A stretch of 64,000 nucleotides of DNA from Branchiostoma floridae (taxonomy: Eukaryota; Chordata; Leptocardii; Amphioxiformes; Branchiostomatidae): NCBI RefSeq assembly GCF_000003815.2, contig NC_049981.1, forward strand, positions 1,268,600 to 1,332,599, written 5' to 3'. Below, one piece after another: positions 15,101 to 30,100 of this stretch (position 1 is the stretch's first letter; each line of letters starts with the position of its first letter). A program made the position numbers and the translations under genes. A model generated the notes under the pieces. The model had not been told where the DNA came from and searched no databases. It saw only the letters and a list, made by a program, of their open reading frames with translations.

Positions 15101-18100
15101 GCGATTAACTTCTTTTCCTTGGTGACATTGTCACCAAACGGCAATTATACAGTGTCTAAACTTCATCACATTTGAGTATGTAAATTTCTCTCAGTCTTCT
15201 TCGGTCATCTGAACTGAGTGCTAAAGACACGTTGTTATCAATCCGTGTAACGTTACCACTGTGGCAAGGTCTGTCTGAAGTCGGCACCGCCCCCCTTACG
15301 GTTTTTTTTTTTTTTTTTTTTTTACCAGACATCAGCTCAAGAGAGTGTCTTGACGGCTCTACCTACGACGGGAAAATACAGGTTACAATATCAGGGCGTA
15401 CATGTCAGAGGTGGGACAGTGAGACACCACACGTCCGCGATATCCGCTCGCCATTTCCAGGACTTGATGAGAACTACTGCAGGAACCTACCAGAACTTGG
15501 GGAACGAAACTGGCCTTGGTGTTACACCATCGATCCAGACATCACATGGGAGTACTGCAGAATTGAAACGTGTGGTACGTACTAATTCATGGTGACACCT
15601 AGACGCAAATCGAAAAACTACTCTAAGAATATAAATACATATTCACAATAAAGAATCANNNNNNNNNNNNNNNNNNNNNNNNNNNNNNNNNNNNNNNNNN
15701 NNNNNNNNNNNNNNNNNNNNNNNNNNNNNNNNNNNNNNNNNNNNNNNNNNNNNNNNNNTGAGACAAAGAACTGGCATTCCAGACTGCAAAGTGGTTGTTA
15801 CAAACACCGTTTTGAATCAGAAAGGCACAACCGATGCATACATAAACTGAAGAAAGTATCAATCTTAGATAATGTACGTTATGTAGAAGACGAAGCACAT
15901 TTCATTGTACATCGCAGTTGTAGTTGATAGAAATATTAATTTCAATCATGTAAAAGGCACTAAAAATATTTTCTCAATGCTTCAACTGAACATTCTATAT
16001 CAAAAGAACCGACCTCATTTCTACTATTCAAGATATCTCAACACTTATCAAACCTAATTATTGGAATAGATTCAAAACTCATGATTTAGATTTAATAGTA
16101 TTGGAAGGCCTGTATCTACTTTGTTATTGAATCTGCTGAATGTGCACACCTAGCCAATTAGAGCATGGATGAAGAAATGCTATCATTCATTCATTCATCT
16201 ATTTACATTGTCCGTAACTTCACAGCTTTGTATTAACTGAATAAGGTTGGAGATGATCTAATTGTTCCACTTTTAGTGACAGACGTTCTAGCGGTGGTTG
16301 ACGGATACTCGCCTCGTCGTGGAGACTGCCCTGGGAACGACATCTGGACCCTTTACAAAGATTACGTCACGTTGGAGGAATGTGCTCAGAAGTGCACGGA
16401 TAATCCCGACTGTGTCAGCTTCCTGTTCTACGATAACCACCGATGTTACCCGAAGACAAAGTCGTGTGCAGAAACTATCAAGACCAACCCAATGAACGTT
16501 TTCTATGACAGAATCATTGGTAAGTTCTGAGCAAAAATAACTGAATCAGTCGAATCAAAAGCCATGTAATAAAAGCAAAAACGCTGTTACGACTTGTAAA
16601 GTAATAGATGATTAACCAACTATGTATTATTATTATTAATATCATATCAGTTCATCAGTTTTATGGCTATCATATCCATTTAGATCTCAATAATTTTCTA
16701 ATTACAACTTTGCTTTTTGTAGAAGAAGTTGCCAGCAGAAAATGGCGGGAGGACTATCATTGTGGTTACGGGTATCCTGCGGAGGGATCTGATCGAGCAG
16801 AGTGTGATCCGTACTCCTGTTTCCCATGCTGCTCTACGGCAGGCTGGTGCGGAAACACACCTGATCACTGTGACTGTCCCGGATGTGTAAACTTCCAAAA
16901 CGTATATGGTGAGTATGATCCGGCTGTTGATTAGATAGAGTTCACGACTCCATGGGGTTGATTAGATTTAATGAACTTTCATCAGTTTCACATCACATAT
17001 GATCTATTATCATGGTACAATATGACAGCAGTATCATAATAATATGCAATATCACTGCAATTGAACTGCCCCTTGCCCAAAGGCCTTAATATAAGTTTTT
17101 TAGAGATAACTATCGAAAGTAAATTGAGAGATAATCATGTCTTTTATCATGACCAGTTAACCAGCTATAAACTTTAAGATTAAAAGTAAGTTCACGTTAT
17201 CCCACAAGCGGAACATAATAATAGATAATCAAACCCAGTACCTTTCCAAAAGTTGACATTTGCTGGCAAATAAATGCCCAAAAAAAACCACATAACCTTC
17301 TCGGCGAACTGGAGACAAGGAAATGATGTACAATGTTGTAATACTTTCCAGCGCAACTTTCATAGTGTTTTGTTAAAATCAGACTCTACCAGACTCCAGA
17401 CTGGCCGAATAGTATTGATTTTAGGGGGCCTTGGACTGTGACCAAAGATGACCTCGGGTAGCATCCCTGGTCAATCAGAATTTCATGCTTGTCAAGACCG
17501 GCTGTCTTGACCTACTTTTTCTCTATTTTTAGACATCTAGGGGCTGATGCAAGTTCTTTCGGGTGACTCCGTCACAAGTGTATTTTTAACCTATATAGAA
17601 GTTTCCCTAAGTAATTATATCAAATAGATAGTGATTTATATAATTTGCATCTCATTATGTTCATTATCACCCAAAGTAACTACATACCAAAAACAAAGAC
17701 TATCCAACAATCTCCTCTGGAGTTATCCTTATTAAAAGTTACGAACTATAAGACCCACTGCAGTTCCAAACAAGCTGCTAGGGGGCCCAAAATTACACCA
17801 TTCACTCCTAGTCCCAACAGCTATCCACCACTAAAAAAATTATGAACCTGGCACTTCTGGAAAATTTAGGTGCAAACTTTGACGCTCACTTGCAGTACCA
17901 AAACAAGTCGCCAGGAGGCCCATTATCGAAGTTGACCTTCCTTTCTATGTCCCCTACCTATCAACAAAATATCATTAGCATTCATCAAAAGCATCTTGAG
18001 TTATCTTGCATACAGACAAACGCACTTACATACAGCTCCAGCACCATAGGTAAAAGCTAGCTAAACCATTCTCGCACATGACAATTCTTTACACAACCGC

Positions 18101-21100
18101 TACACCCCTACCATATATCGTAGAAATCGCCCAGCTGCATTTTGACTTATGCTTCCTGAAACAAACCTCGAAAAAATACAAAGCTAGCTGCTGTACCGTA
18201 GGAAAACGCCAGGTAAACCATTTTCAAACTAGGCATGCCTTTAGACAACCGCTACACACATACAAAAAATCAAAAAGTTCCATCCACAATTTCTCGACTT
18301 ATATGTTGTTGACCTACATACAGACCCAAGTCGGCAAAAACATACTCATCGCCATTGGCGAAGAGAATCATGTCTTTTATCATGACCAGTTAACCAGCTA
18401 TAAACTTTAAGATTAAAAGTAAGTTCACGTTATCCCACGAGCGGAACATAATAATAGATAATCAAACCCAGTACCTTTCCAAAAGTTGACATTTGCTGGC
18501 AAATAAAAGAGAAAGGTATAATTAGTTTTTCTCTTTGCAGGAGTAGCTCCAATCGCGTCAATTCATTCTGTACCAGAAGAAAAAAGAAGATGGCGAGATG
18601 ACTATCGGTGTGGGCCTGACTTCCCTGCAGCAGGGGCGGACCCAGGCGAATGTGACCCCCATTCCTGTTTCCCATGCTGCTCGGCGGCAGGTCACTGTGG
18701 CAACATCGGGGTCGAACATTGTGACTGTCCCGGATGTGTGGACTACAGATTTCACAAACGTAAACATGTGATATATGTAAATTACATATTAGTACAATGT
18801 AACATGTACACAATACATTATGTAGAATGCACAGTGGCGCATATTATAATTTGTCATAGTTGNNNNNNNNNNNNNNNNNNNNNNNNNNNNNNNNNNNNNN
18901 NNNNNNNNNNNNNNNNNNNNNNNNNNNNNNNNNNNNNNNNNNNNNNNNNNNNNNNNNNNNNNNNNNNNNNNNNNNNNATCTGCAATATTGTATATACTAT
19001 TGACGCCATTTCACAAGTTTAACATTATTATAATAACTTTTGCGTCCTTAGTGTGCAAAAGGTCTCTTTCACACGTCGCAGTATGTAGTTTTGGTGGCTA
19101 GGACAAAAATGCGCCAATTTTTTATTTTTTATTTTTGCTTCAAATAGCACGTAAGTAACACGTGTTTATATCTTTATTACAAATCAGAGAACGGCAGTAG
19201 ATGGCGTGATGACCTCCGCTGTGGTCCAGACTTCCCAGCCCCAGGAGCCGCCTCAGGAGAATGTGACCCAGTGTCCTTCACTCCCTGCTGCTCCATCAGT
19301 GGCTTCTGTGGGAGCACAGAGGAACACTGCAAGTGTGAAGGTTGTGTGGACTTCAGAACCGGCAGTGGAGTAACAGAAGAGTCTTCCACAACAACAGGTG
19401 TGAGGAAACTGAAATTTCTTCGTAAATAATCGCCTGGCGACGTTTCGTGATCGCATGTCACCTGCTTCAGATCAATACTGACTGGTTCTACTTCACACGA
19501 TTAAGTTGAAAGAATTCGGTCCTGGCTTTATCCAACGCTTTATCCATCTTCGCTGGACCTGAAGATCTGTTTATCAGAATATTTCAGTTTCCAATGGCTA
19601 TCAGGCATCTTCTTCAGAGATACACGCAGTGGAGTGCTATATGCGCATGTAGCCTGTATGGGTAGTGATTTTGCGTCAAGAAACAGAACTACAGTCAGAA
19701 GCTCTGAAGAAGATAGCTGATAGGCATCATCAAAACGTGATCAGGTAAGAATTTTGGAACTGGAATAAGAAAAACCCTCCAACCTGATGAAATTATTTTT
19801 GATGTTTTGTTTTCCTTGCTACAGTTAAACCGCTAGAATGCCTCACAGACTACGAAGGTACATCCTACCGCGGTACAAGACAGTTCACTCAATCAGGACT
19901 CACGTGCCAGCACTGGGATAGTACTTTTCCACACAACAACACGTACTTGGAAAAGTTTCCTAACAGCGGATTGGATAAAAACTTCTGTAGAAACCCAGAC
20001 GGGCGTCCAGATGCAGAGAGACCGTGGTGCTACACAACAAACCCAGATGTGAGATGGGAGTATTGTGACATCCCAGCTTGCGGTACGTGAAAAAGAGGAT
20101 ATCATAGAAATGATACTTTACTGTCAAATGAAAAGCATATGTAGATTTGGAACATTTAGGTTAAGAGTCTAATTAAAGTTCGATACATTTCAACCATTAA
20201 AAAAAACTCTTCTGCAGGGCAAAATGACAAACCAAAATGGAGGGATGACTGGCGCTGTGGCCCGGGGTTCTCAGCAGAGGGCGCTGATACCGCAGAGTGT
20301 GATCCTACGTCATGTTTCCCATGCTGCTCTGCGGGTGGCTGGTGTGGCATCACCGAAGACCACTGTGAATGTCCCGGATGTACGAACTACCAGGAGATAT
20401 ATGGTACAAGCATTTTATTTTATTCAAAGTTTATATTTCAATGCATTTACATTTTAATTTCTAAACAACAAGGTTGCAAGAGTGTACTTTATAGGAGAGT
20501 ATTAAAAAAGATTAGTGGCTGTTGATCAGTGTTTTTTTTTCATACTCTTTAAAAAAAATTATAGACGTAGAATTCCAAAGGAACTGTAGTAACACGAAAT
20601 ACACACCTGGATTAGTTTACAAAATAGACACCTGGATTGTTTTATCATACAGAATAGAGCTTTTTGATTCTTCAAAACCTTTATTGATAAGCCGTAAAAT
20701 TTCACTGATAAACCATAAGACACACAACGTATCTCTCTACAGGGATCCCAGCAATTGTAAAGGAAGAAACTGTGGCAGCACCAGAGATGAGATGGAGGGA
20801 CGATTTCCGATGCGGACCTAACTTTCCTGCACCTGGAGCGGACCCAGGCGAATGTGACCCCCATTCTTGCTTCCCATGTTGCTCAGCGTCAGGTTACTGC
20901 GGCCACATTTTGTCAGAGCACTGCGACTGTCCCGGATGTGTTGACTACAGGTTTCACAACCGTGGGTATCTTTTAATGATATAAGAATTCAATTTTTTAA
21001 TCAAATCTCAAAATCTTTCTACCATATGTAATAAAATTCCTCCTGTGTTGCCAAATCATTGAATAAAGATTTGTAATGATTGTTGACAACTAGGTCAATC

Positions 21101-24100
21101 TAGTTAGCGCCCAATATTTTAATCACAATTTTGACGACTACTTGATTACCATTACCGATGTCCAGGCGACATGTCCGCTTAAGTTAAGAGGTATTTTGTT
21201 TCTTATTAGAGAACGGCAGTAGATGGCGTGATGACCTCCGCTGTGGTCCAGACTTCCCAGCCCCAGGAGCCGCCTCAGGAGAATGTGACCCCGTGTCCTT
21301 CACTCCCTGCTGCTCCATCAGTGGCTTCTGTGGAAGCACAGAGGAACACTGCAAGTGTGACGGTTGTGTGGACTTCAGAACGGGCAGTAGAGAAAGCCAG
21401 ATTACAGGTACAGTACCGAGGACGTTCTCCGCTTATGTGATCTTGAATAAAGCAAAATGTACTTCAATTTTGCTAAGAAGGTCGTGTCTGTTGTTGCATG
21501 TAATATATGCATGTAATATATGGTTTAGCACCATACCTAAAGTATCTATATGTGAATATTAATGAAACTTGCTATATGGTTAGGATATGAAAAGTAGAGG
21601 TAAGATGATTTAAAGTTTGGTGGCTTGCCTTGGCACCGTCGCAGAACGTCCGGTTTCAACTAATATGTGCTTAAGCTATGGTCAGCCGCCACGCCACGTC
21701 GAGAGTTCTATGGAATTTTATTTTCCTTCCGCGAGAGAAAGTAGTCCGTTCTATGATTCCGAGCGTTAACACCCCCAACAAGAAAGCCTGTTGCTTGAAT
21801 ATTTTACCACGTATCTTTTTTACTTCAAGTTATTTACAATCTACCAGCTTTGTTTCGTACTCCTATAGTTTTTTGTACCGATGATTTATCGCTTTCCTGT
21901 CAATAATACGACCCGAAATTAGCTTATTTTCGTGTGATTTCACCTCTTGTTTTTAACGTGTTGTAGACTTCAAACCAACAGGAAATTAAGTGTGTAAGAA
22001 AGGGCAAAATCTCTATTTTTTGTTGGTATATGACTTATTACACATTTCAAGGGCGTAAAGCATTTGCCGCCAATCCGCGCGAGGCGATGTCATCAGGAGC
22101 GGTCATTTTTGATTCCAGAATAGAACGCGCGCGTCGCCTGGAGCGGAAGCAGACGTTCTGGTCCGTGGGCTGGTAGCGGCCGCGATTTAGTCGTCTCCCG
22201 ACCGAAATCTCTTCTTGTAGAATAATTACTAGAGTCCATTACTTTTGCATCTAATTTACTGGTCGATTCCAAGACGTCTTTTTATGTCTCGTTCCATTGA
22301 TACTAAAAAAAAATGGCAAGATCAAGGACCCATCAAGGAGGTTAAAAAAACCAGGTTAAAAAAACCTTGGTAAGATCTAGTAATTGTTTAAGCTTGCAGG
22401 TGGAAGGGTCACCGAGCCAAAGAGAAAGTTCTGCCCATTTAACCAAGATGGCAATCCCAATCTTACCAAAGCGCACCTACGAAACTACATTTTTGTAATA
22501 CCTCAGAGTCTGTTTTATTAAAGAAAACTATTACATGATGTATCAAATAATAAGAGAATCAGAGTTAAATGTCATGCCATTCACGTTCCCTATAACCAAT
22601 AAGGTTACATGGGCTCATATAGCCTCTTTGCTATAAACCTAACCAAGGTTTACAGTATGGTTACTGGTAACATTTCATTCATAATTGTCAACAGTTCATA
22701 TCATATATGTTTGACACATTTAATTACCATGTACCTAAATTATACCTAAGGTGCATGGAATGATGCATTGTCAGTTAACATTGAGCCCAATAAGAAACCA
22801 AAAGGTTCAACTTTTTCTTCTCTCATTGACCTAGATTCACCTAAAGTATATAACCCTTCCTATTGTACTGTAAAAAACAACACAATGAGCCATATATGTT
22901 AAATACCAGCCAAACTTTATTAAACAAACAAGTCATGCCTAAATATTGATGCCCAATTGGAAACAATACTTGGAATCAAACAATTTACTGCCAAACATCT
23001 GGCGATTCTTTGGGCCAGAATGATAATTCCAATAATGTGAAATGATATGATTGAATTCACGCCAAATGATATGAATAACCAACAAAGCTGTCACCCTCCT
23101 CAGATCCACAGCAGAACATCACCTGTATAAACATATTTCAAAGAATGTTAGGAAAAGTACATATTCTTTAAGAATTTACAATCATTATGATTAATAGTAG
23201 ATATATCATTCTGAATTTATACTTCACTTATTACATGTGTATCTGCAATGATACAATGTCAATCAAAGAAATTAAAGTTACAGACAGTTGAGCTGCAAGA
23301 GGCACATCCTCAGCTGATCTGGGGTAGAACTCCATCTAATGCAAAAACAAACAAAAAAGGTAAATATCCATTCGTCATACATCAGGTACTTACCGTACTT
23401 ACTTACTCATCAATTACAGATATCATACACTCAGTCAGGCACTCACACTCATTCACTTACTAGTACTCCTCTTAGTATCTTTATTTAGATATATGTTAAA
23501 TATATTATCAATTTTATCAAGAAATTTCTTAGACTAAGAATATATTAACGTTATATCTAAATTTTAAGATCATATGTTTAGCAATGACCCTAGACTACCA
23601 AACCCATAGGTGAGGGACAGCTGGAGTAAGGAAACAAAGTCAGAACCTCCAACCTGCACCCGTACCAAAGTGCGGGGTTACGCCTTTCCCGTCAACTCGG
23701 GGATCTGTGTGATGTACCCCATGTTGACGTCGTTAAGTACGACCTTTACAGGGGTCAGGCGCCTCTAACCTACCTACGGGGGCAGATGTCTAAACCTAGC
23801 AGGAAGGGGTTCTTTGGAAAAAGGAGAGAGGGAGAGAAAGTGGGTGAAGGAGTACAGAAAAGACCAGCTTCCCCTCACCTATACCTTAGGCTATACAAAA
23901 ATAGACAGTCCTATTTCACTCATTATTACCCTTACTCTACCTCAGAAAATTCTGAATCAGAAATATGATCTAATAAAGACAGACTACCACAATAAAAGTC
24001 ATCTATAAGATTTACATAGTCTTGATCATCACTACTGCTACTACTATCTGAATCTGTTTCAGCATTGTCCTGACTTACCTCATTTTGCTCAATACAAATA

Positions 24101-27100
24101 GAATTAGAACAATCTAAACACCTACATCCTGGACCACATGCTTGACCTTTCTTGAGACACTTACATCTTTTACTAGAGCACCCACTTTTACATTTACACC
24201 CCCTGGTTAAAAACTCCACAGTCTTCTGCACCTTTTCAATATTTTCTTTAGAATCCCAAGTAATCATTAAATTACCATGATTATCTATTTCCCAACCGTA
24301 CCTATCTAATAATACAGACGAAAAATCCTGCTCTAAAGCCTGAGCCCAAGTGAGGTAAACCCAACAAGAACGTAACCAATGGAACCAAAGGGACTGAAAG
24401 GAAGGTAAACTATTATCTTCAAACTCTATTCTTTCAAAGATGGCACCCCTAATAACTTGTAACCAGTTTTCATGAATCTTTGAAATATTATCCCCCCTCG
24501 TTTCTCTGAAAAGTTGGGCTGGAGATGAGTACTTAAGAAAAGCAGAACGGTGTTTTTGAAAGTAAACACTACCAACTAAACGAACAAAAGCCAAGAACCC
24601 TGTATCTTTATCTGCACAAGAAAGAGAACCACTAGTTTGGTCAGAGTTTCCACTAGAAATGAATTCTGAAAACTGAAAGAAAGTTTTCATAAATGATACC
24701 TTACCAAGGCCAACAAAAAAGGAAACATAATCACAACCTGTACATATAAACAGTGACTGAATTATATGGGGTAGTAGATATCTAGAAAGGGAGGAAAGAT
24801 CAGGGTCCTTGTCAAAACAAGATAGCAACTCGTTCACATCCAGACATTGCCAATTTCCTGGTTCAGCTTTTTGTAAAATGACAATTCTTTTATCTGTATG
24901 CCTCACAAAAGGAAGGCCCACATGATACGTGTCCGTATCAGGTGAATAAATCATTATGTTTTTGTAACTGCTTGAAGCAGCATGCAGCCAAACACGAGTG
25001 TCACTTTCCTCGTGATTGGACCTACAGTCTGGAAATGGAGAGATGCCATCTACTGAAGAAACAAAACACATATCTCTCTTATCATCAGTAAATGCCCCAG
25101 CTGTGAACACTTTCTGTTGCTGCCTCAAAAAAGGTGTACAAATTGTAAGTAAAGAAGTACATAAGTAAGAACATAACAAACGTTTGTTTGGGCGCAAGGA
25201 AATGAATTTTCTCCAGTCTTTTGGGGTGCATGTATCATCAGAAATTGAATCAAGTAGTGTTAAATTGTCATTTTCCAAAACAGAATCTCTTCTATTTCTT
25301 TCAACATCTTTAGGACTAGGGCCATTTCGGTGGGGGTCATCAAAAACAATATGGACTTCATAACAACCTGACTGAAGAAAAGGCAAAACCCATTTTAGAA
25401 ACAGAAAATGTGAATACTCAAGAAAAGTTCTATGCTGACCTAATGGAGATGTATTGATCAAAAACATTCCTTCTAAAACAGAGCACTGGGGAGAGAAATT
25501 GGTAGGGTACATTTTGGTGAAAGAACTAGGGTATCTAGACTGGAAAAAAGAAGTGGTTGCTGATTTAGCCCCCTTGTGAGGGACTCCATCAGCATTACAT
25601 AAAGCACGAGGCAGCTCCAGAAACTGACCTAGCTGGGGCAAATCTAACAGGTGGGCAATTTCAGATAGGGGCTTATTTTGATTTTGGGACCAGGAAACAA
25701 CTCTACGATAACATTCTAAAACTAACTTTTTGTCTTTTTCACTTTTGGAAACCCTAGACTTTGTCATTTTAATTTGAGAAAAAGTTCTTAAAGACTTTCG
25801 TCTTTGGGGTGCTTTATTACTTGGATTGTTAAGTATCCTGAACCTAATGAATGTGTCTAATGATGCCTTACCTATTTCCCTAAACTTAAGCAAGTCTTCT
25901 CTTTGAATATCTGAAATAGAAGCTCCTGTAAATGGTTGGGACAGACATCTATCATGTACAAGGGCAGAAAAAATGCCGGCATCTACAACTTTTTTTGCAT
26001 AATAAACAATATTCAGCCTTTCTTGTTCAATGATAGTCGGACTAAGATCAGTTTGAGTTCTACAATTTGTTTTGACAAGAATTTGTTTTTTAACTTGTTT
26101 AATCAATTTAGCTCGATATGGTAAAAACAGAACAAGATCTTCAATTACAAATTTGTTAGGCCCTGTAATAACTTCTTTTGTGTCCCTATTTATCAACATT
26201 TCATGACTCTCATCTAAAGCTACATTAGAATAATTAACAGAATTAATACTGGTAACAAATCCCCCCTCTTGGAAATATCTGAGAATATGGTCAGGACAAG
26301 ACAATATATCACAAAGATGCAAGGGAATGATTCTAGAATATATTACATGGTCAAAGGCATGGAAAAGGGGTGCCATCATTTTGTATGAATACAAACGCAA
26401 ATTCCAATTCCCTGATCTAATTGCTATGAAAAGAGAAATATATGCCATAAAGTCATCATGAACAAATCTGTGCCAAAACAAAAATACTTCATCCCGGGCA
26501 CATGCTGTGGAACAAAACTCCTTGAAGTCATCTTCTATACCTTCTAATTCCATTTTCAATAATTCCTGTCTTCTTACAAAGTTGTCTCTATCAAAACCTG
26601 GGTCACTAAAGTGCGGTACTGATTCTAAAAATACCCTTACCTTATCAACAATAGTCTGGGCTGAAAAAGAACAACTTGATGAACATTGATCAGTAGTGTC
26701 AGTACTATTCCTTCTATACTCTAGAAAAGCTTCAATTTCACATCTGTATAAGGCCTCCCATACTTGAAGCAAAAATTTATGAGTGCGCTTAAAATGTTTA
26801 CATAAACCAACTGAAAGTAAAGTCTGTCCTTTTATTCTACCTGAAGCGATCTGTTTCAACCCTCCTTCCCAATAAACTTTCATTAATGCATTCTGGTAAT
26901 TTTTCAATGTATGCCAATCACCCGGAAAAATAATCAACCAACTTAAAGCGGGGCCATACTCCTGTTTTAATTTGAGAAGGTGGTCATAAGTTTTTGCATC
27001 CCCAACAACAACTAAATATTCAATATCAACGCCAACATTAAATGAAGTGTGAAGGAAATTAAGGGCTTTTAACATTGTCTCCTTACAGTCAGCATTTTCA

Positions 27101-30100
27101 TTCATTATAGATAAATATGCAATATTAGACTTTTCTGTGACAGGGTCCCTTTCTAAAAATAGTTTACATTTCAAACTGGGTAATTTATGAGAAGAATCTG
27201 TCAAATCTGATATACATCTTTCAAATTGATAAAGTAATACTTCAGAATTAAATTTATGAGACTCTTTCATTTCTTCTTCAGATATTCCAAACTGTTCGAA
27301 GGTCAGGGATATTGGAGTGGAAGGGACTATAGACTGAACACAAGATGGGGGTGTAAGGGATAAAGTACTATGATCAATTTCCTTTGGTGACCTTTTTCTT
27401 TGCCTAAACTTTGAAACTAATTTGATTTTCTTTGATACTGGCTCATCAGTTTCAGTAACATTACCTATACCTACAGAGATATCTTCACTACTATGTACAG
27501 ATGAATTTGGCTTGGGAATAAGAAGGGATTTAGGTTTTGGTTGGACGGCTTGAATAGATGTACCGTTCCACCCTCTGGGACTACCTGTCACAGCTGCATG
27601 GGGACTACCACTATTGATGTTGTCTATAGAAGCTACTGTAAAAGAACCTTCTGTCAAATTATAATGATTATCTTCTAATCTCAATTGATCTAACATTCCA
27701 GAAATAAATCTTTTATGAGAATCATTGGAACAACATACACCAAGGCGATTTAACAATTGCATAAGATCAGTAGACTGGCTATAAGAATGAATTAATTCTG
27801 AATTAATCATATGAAAAGGATAACTACACTGACCGTCAGAGACAATAAATAAGATAAGGAAAGTAGCAAAAAGACGTCTCAAAAACTTGGAAGAACTATG
27901 GCTAGAATTATTCTTAAGAAATGTTAAATAATGTTTATTCATATCAAATGTTTCAAAATCAGACATAAGAATTTCAGACTTTTGCATAGTTAATACAACA
28001 ATAAAGTTCCAAACAATAGGGTTTATTTCTTTTGAAATTTGCAACATGTCAATTTCATGGAGGGAACTTGGACACTGAACAAACTTATCAATGAATTTGG
28101 AAGATTCTTGATGAACTAGACTATTCATGTACATCAAAGAAGATAAAAGAGAAGAATTGATTGTGTCTTGATTTACATCTGTGAACATAGAAGCGATGTT
28201 GGACTGAATAGACTTTAACTCAAGATCCCGCTTGTAAGTGTTTAACCGTGCAGAATATAAAGCTAAATGAAGGGATTCAATTAAATCAGCATCTTTATAG
28301 TATAACAAAAAACTTAGTTTGTTACTTTTGCTTGAACTTTTGTGGATTAAAAAAAAGTTTCCCAGATCACTCAATAACCCAACTAATAGCCATCTGGCTT
28401 GAAAATAGAAAGCATCAGCTTCGTCAATTTGTTCCTTCCTGTCAAATTCCTTAATAAGTGTCTGAATACTCTCTACATAACAATCATAAGCATCAACAAG
28501 TAATGAAGATTTATTCTCCAGAAACAATTCACCTACCTTACAAGAAACCTGGTGCAAAGCTAATTGTGGTATGTTTTCTAGGCTATGTTCTACTTCAAAA
28601 TTCCTCAACATTTCTAAGCGTTTTTCTAGACTTTCCTCACCCTTGACAAGATTCCCTGATCTATATAAACATTGATAACAATAGTTGCACAAAATAGACC
28701 CTTCTAACAAATTTGAGTCAACCAATTTTAAAGCTGATTGTGGAATATTCAATTTTGGACAGAACCGTTTCCTTTTATGTGACTTTATTACCTTGCAGCA
28801 ATGGGTACATTTATCTTGTTCATTAAATCTACAAAACTGATGATAATGAAATGTGCACATATGAATAGAATTTGGCAAGGAACTACATCCTGTAGCTGCT
28901 TCAGAAATGGAGAGAATGTAAGACATCATGTCATCAACTGAGAAATTTTTACGCTCATGGTTGGCCAATTCGTGGCATAAATGAAACTCAGACATGAAAC
29001 ATGGTTTTTGTGGCAATGTTGCATCAGGAGTGTCAGTGGAAGAATTTGATATTTCTGAAACTGAATCTTTGGCCAGCCGTCGAAAGTTACGCTCACATGA
29101 ACGACACACACAGTCTGTACTAGAAAGTCCTGTATTATCGATTACCCAAGTTCTAAGTGATTCATTCCATCCCTGTGGATGTGTATACTTATCAAATTGA
29201 AAAACAGGTGGCTTCTTACAATGGGCACATGCTGAGGAACATGGCCTGTCTGGATGAAAATTAATAGGTTTACCTCCCCCCACAACCAAAAAGTGTCACT
29301 ATCACAGTCTTATCATGTATTTCTACAAAATCATTTTCATCATAGAGAATACTGCCCCCCAAGCTAAGGTTTCTACATGAAATGTTGAATCCACATACAT
29401 TACTTACCATCTTTTGTAATTTACACACCTGAATACATTTGCTAGGTGTCCCAAGAGTAAATAACTTACCTTCAAAACTGACAAAGAAAGTTTTACAGGA
29501 ATCACTATCAGTACTAGACTCACAGACATCACTATTACTTACATATTCTACCCCATCCTTACCAGACTCACATACATCACTATCACTCACATCTTCTACC
29601 CCATCCTTACTAGACTCACAGACATCACTATCACTCACATCTTCTACCCCATCCTTACTAGACTCACAGACATCACTATCACTCACATCTTCTACCCCAT
29701 CCTTACTAGACTCACAGACATCACTATTACTTACATATTCTACCCCATCCTTACTAGACTCACATACATCACTATCACTCACATCTTCTACTCCATCCTT
29801 ACTAGACTCACAGACATCACTATCACTCACATCTTCTACCCCATCTTTACTAGACTTACTAGACTCACAGGCAACAATATTACACTCATTTCCCCCCTCC
29901 TCACTACTCTTACAGGTGACATTATCACTAACATCTCCTACCCCCTCCTCACTACTCTTACAGGTACTAGTACCTACCTGTTTAACCTTTTCCACCCACC
30001 CTGAGGGATTAAGGGGCCCACTATACAACATTCTAACCTCTAGCCTAGTTGGTACTGACAACTTCTCCCTCTTAGCTTTACCACTAACCCTCCTACACCT

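Noticed and set aside
17645-18410. Three short plus-strand frames in the 17.3-18.4 kb insert
   Set aside because: Low-complexity products, no motifs, and the insert is an interspersed repeat.
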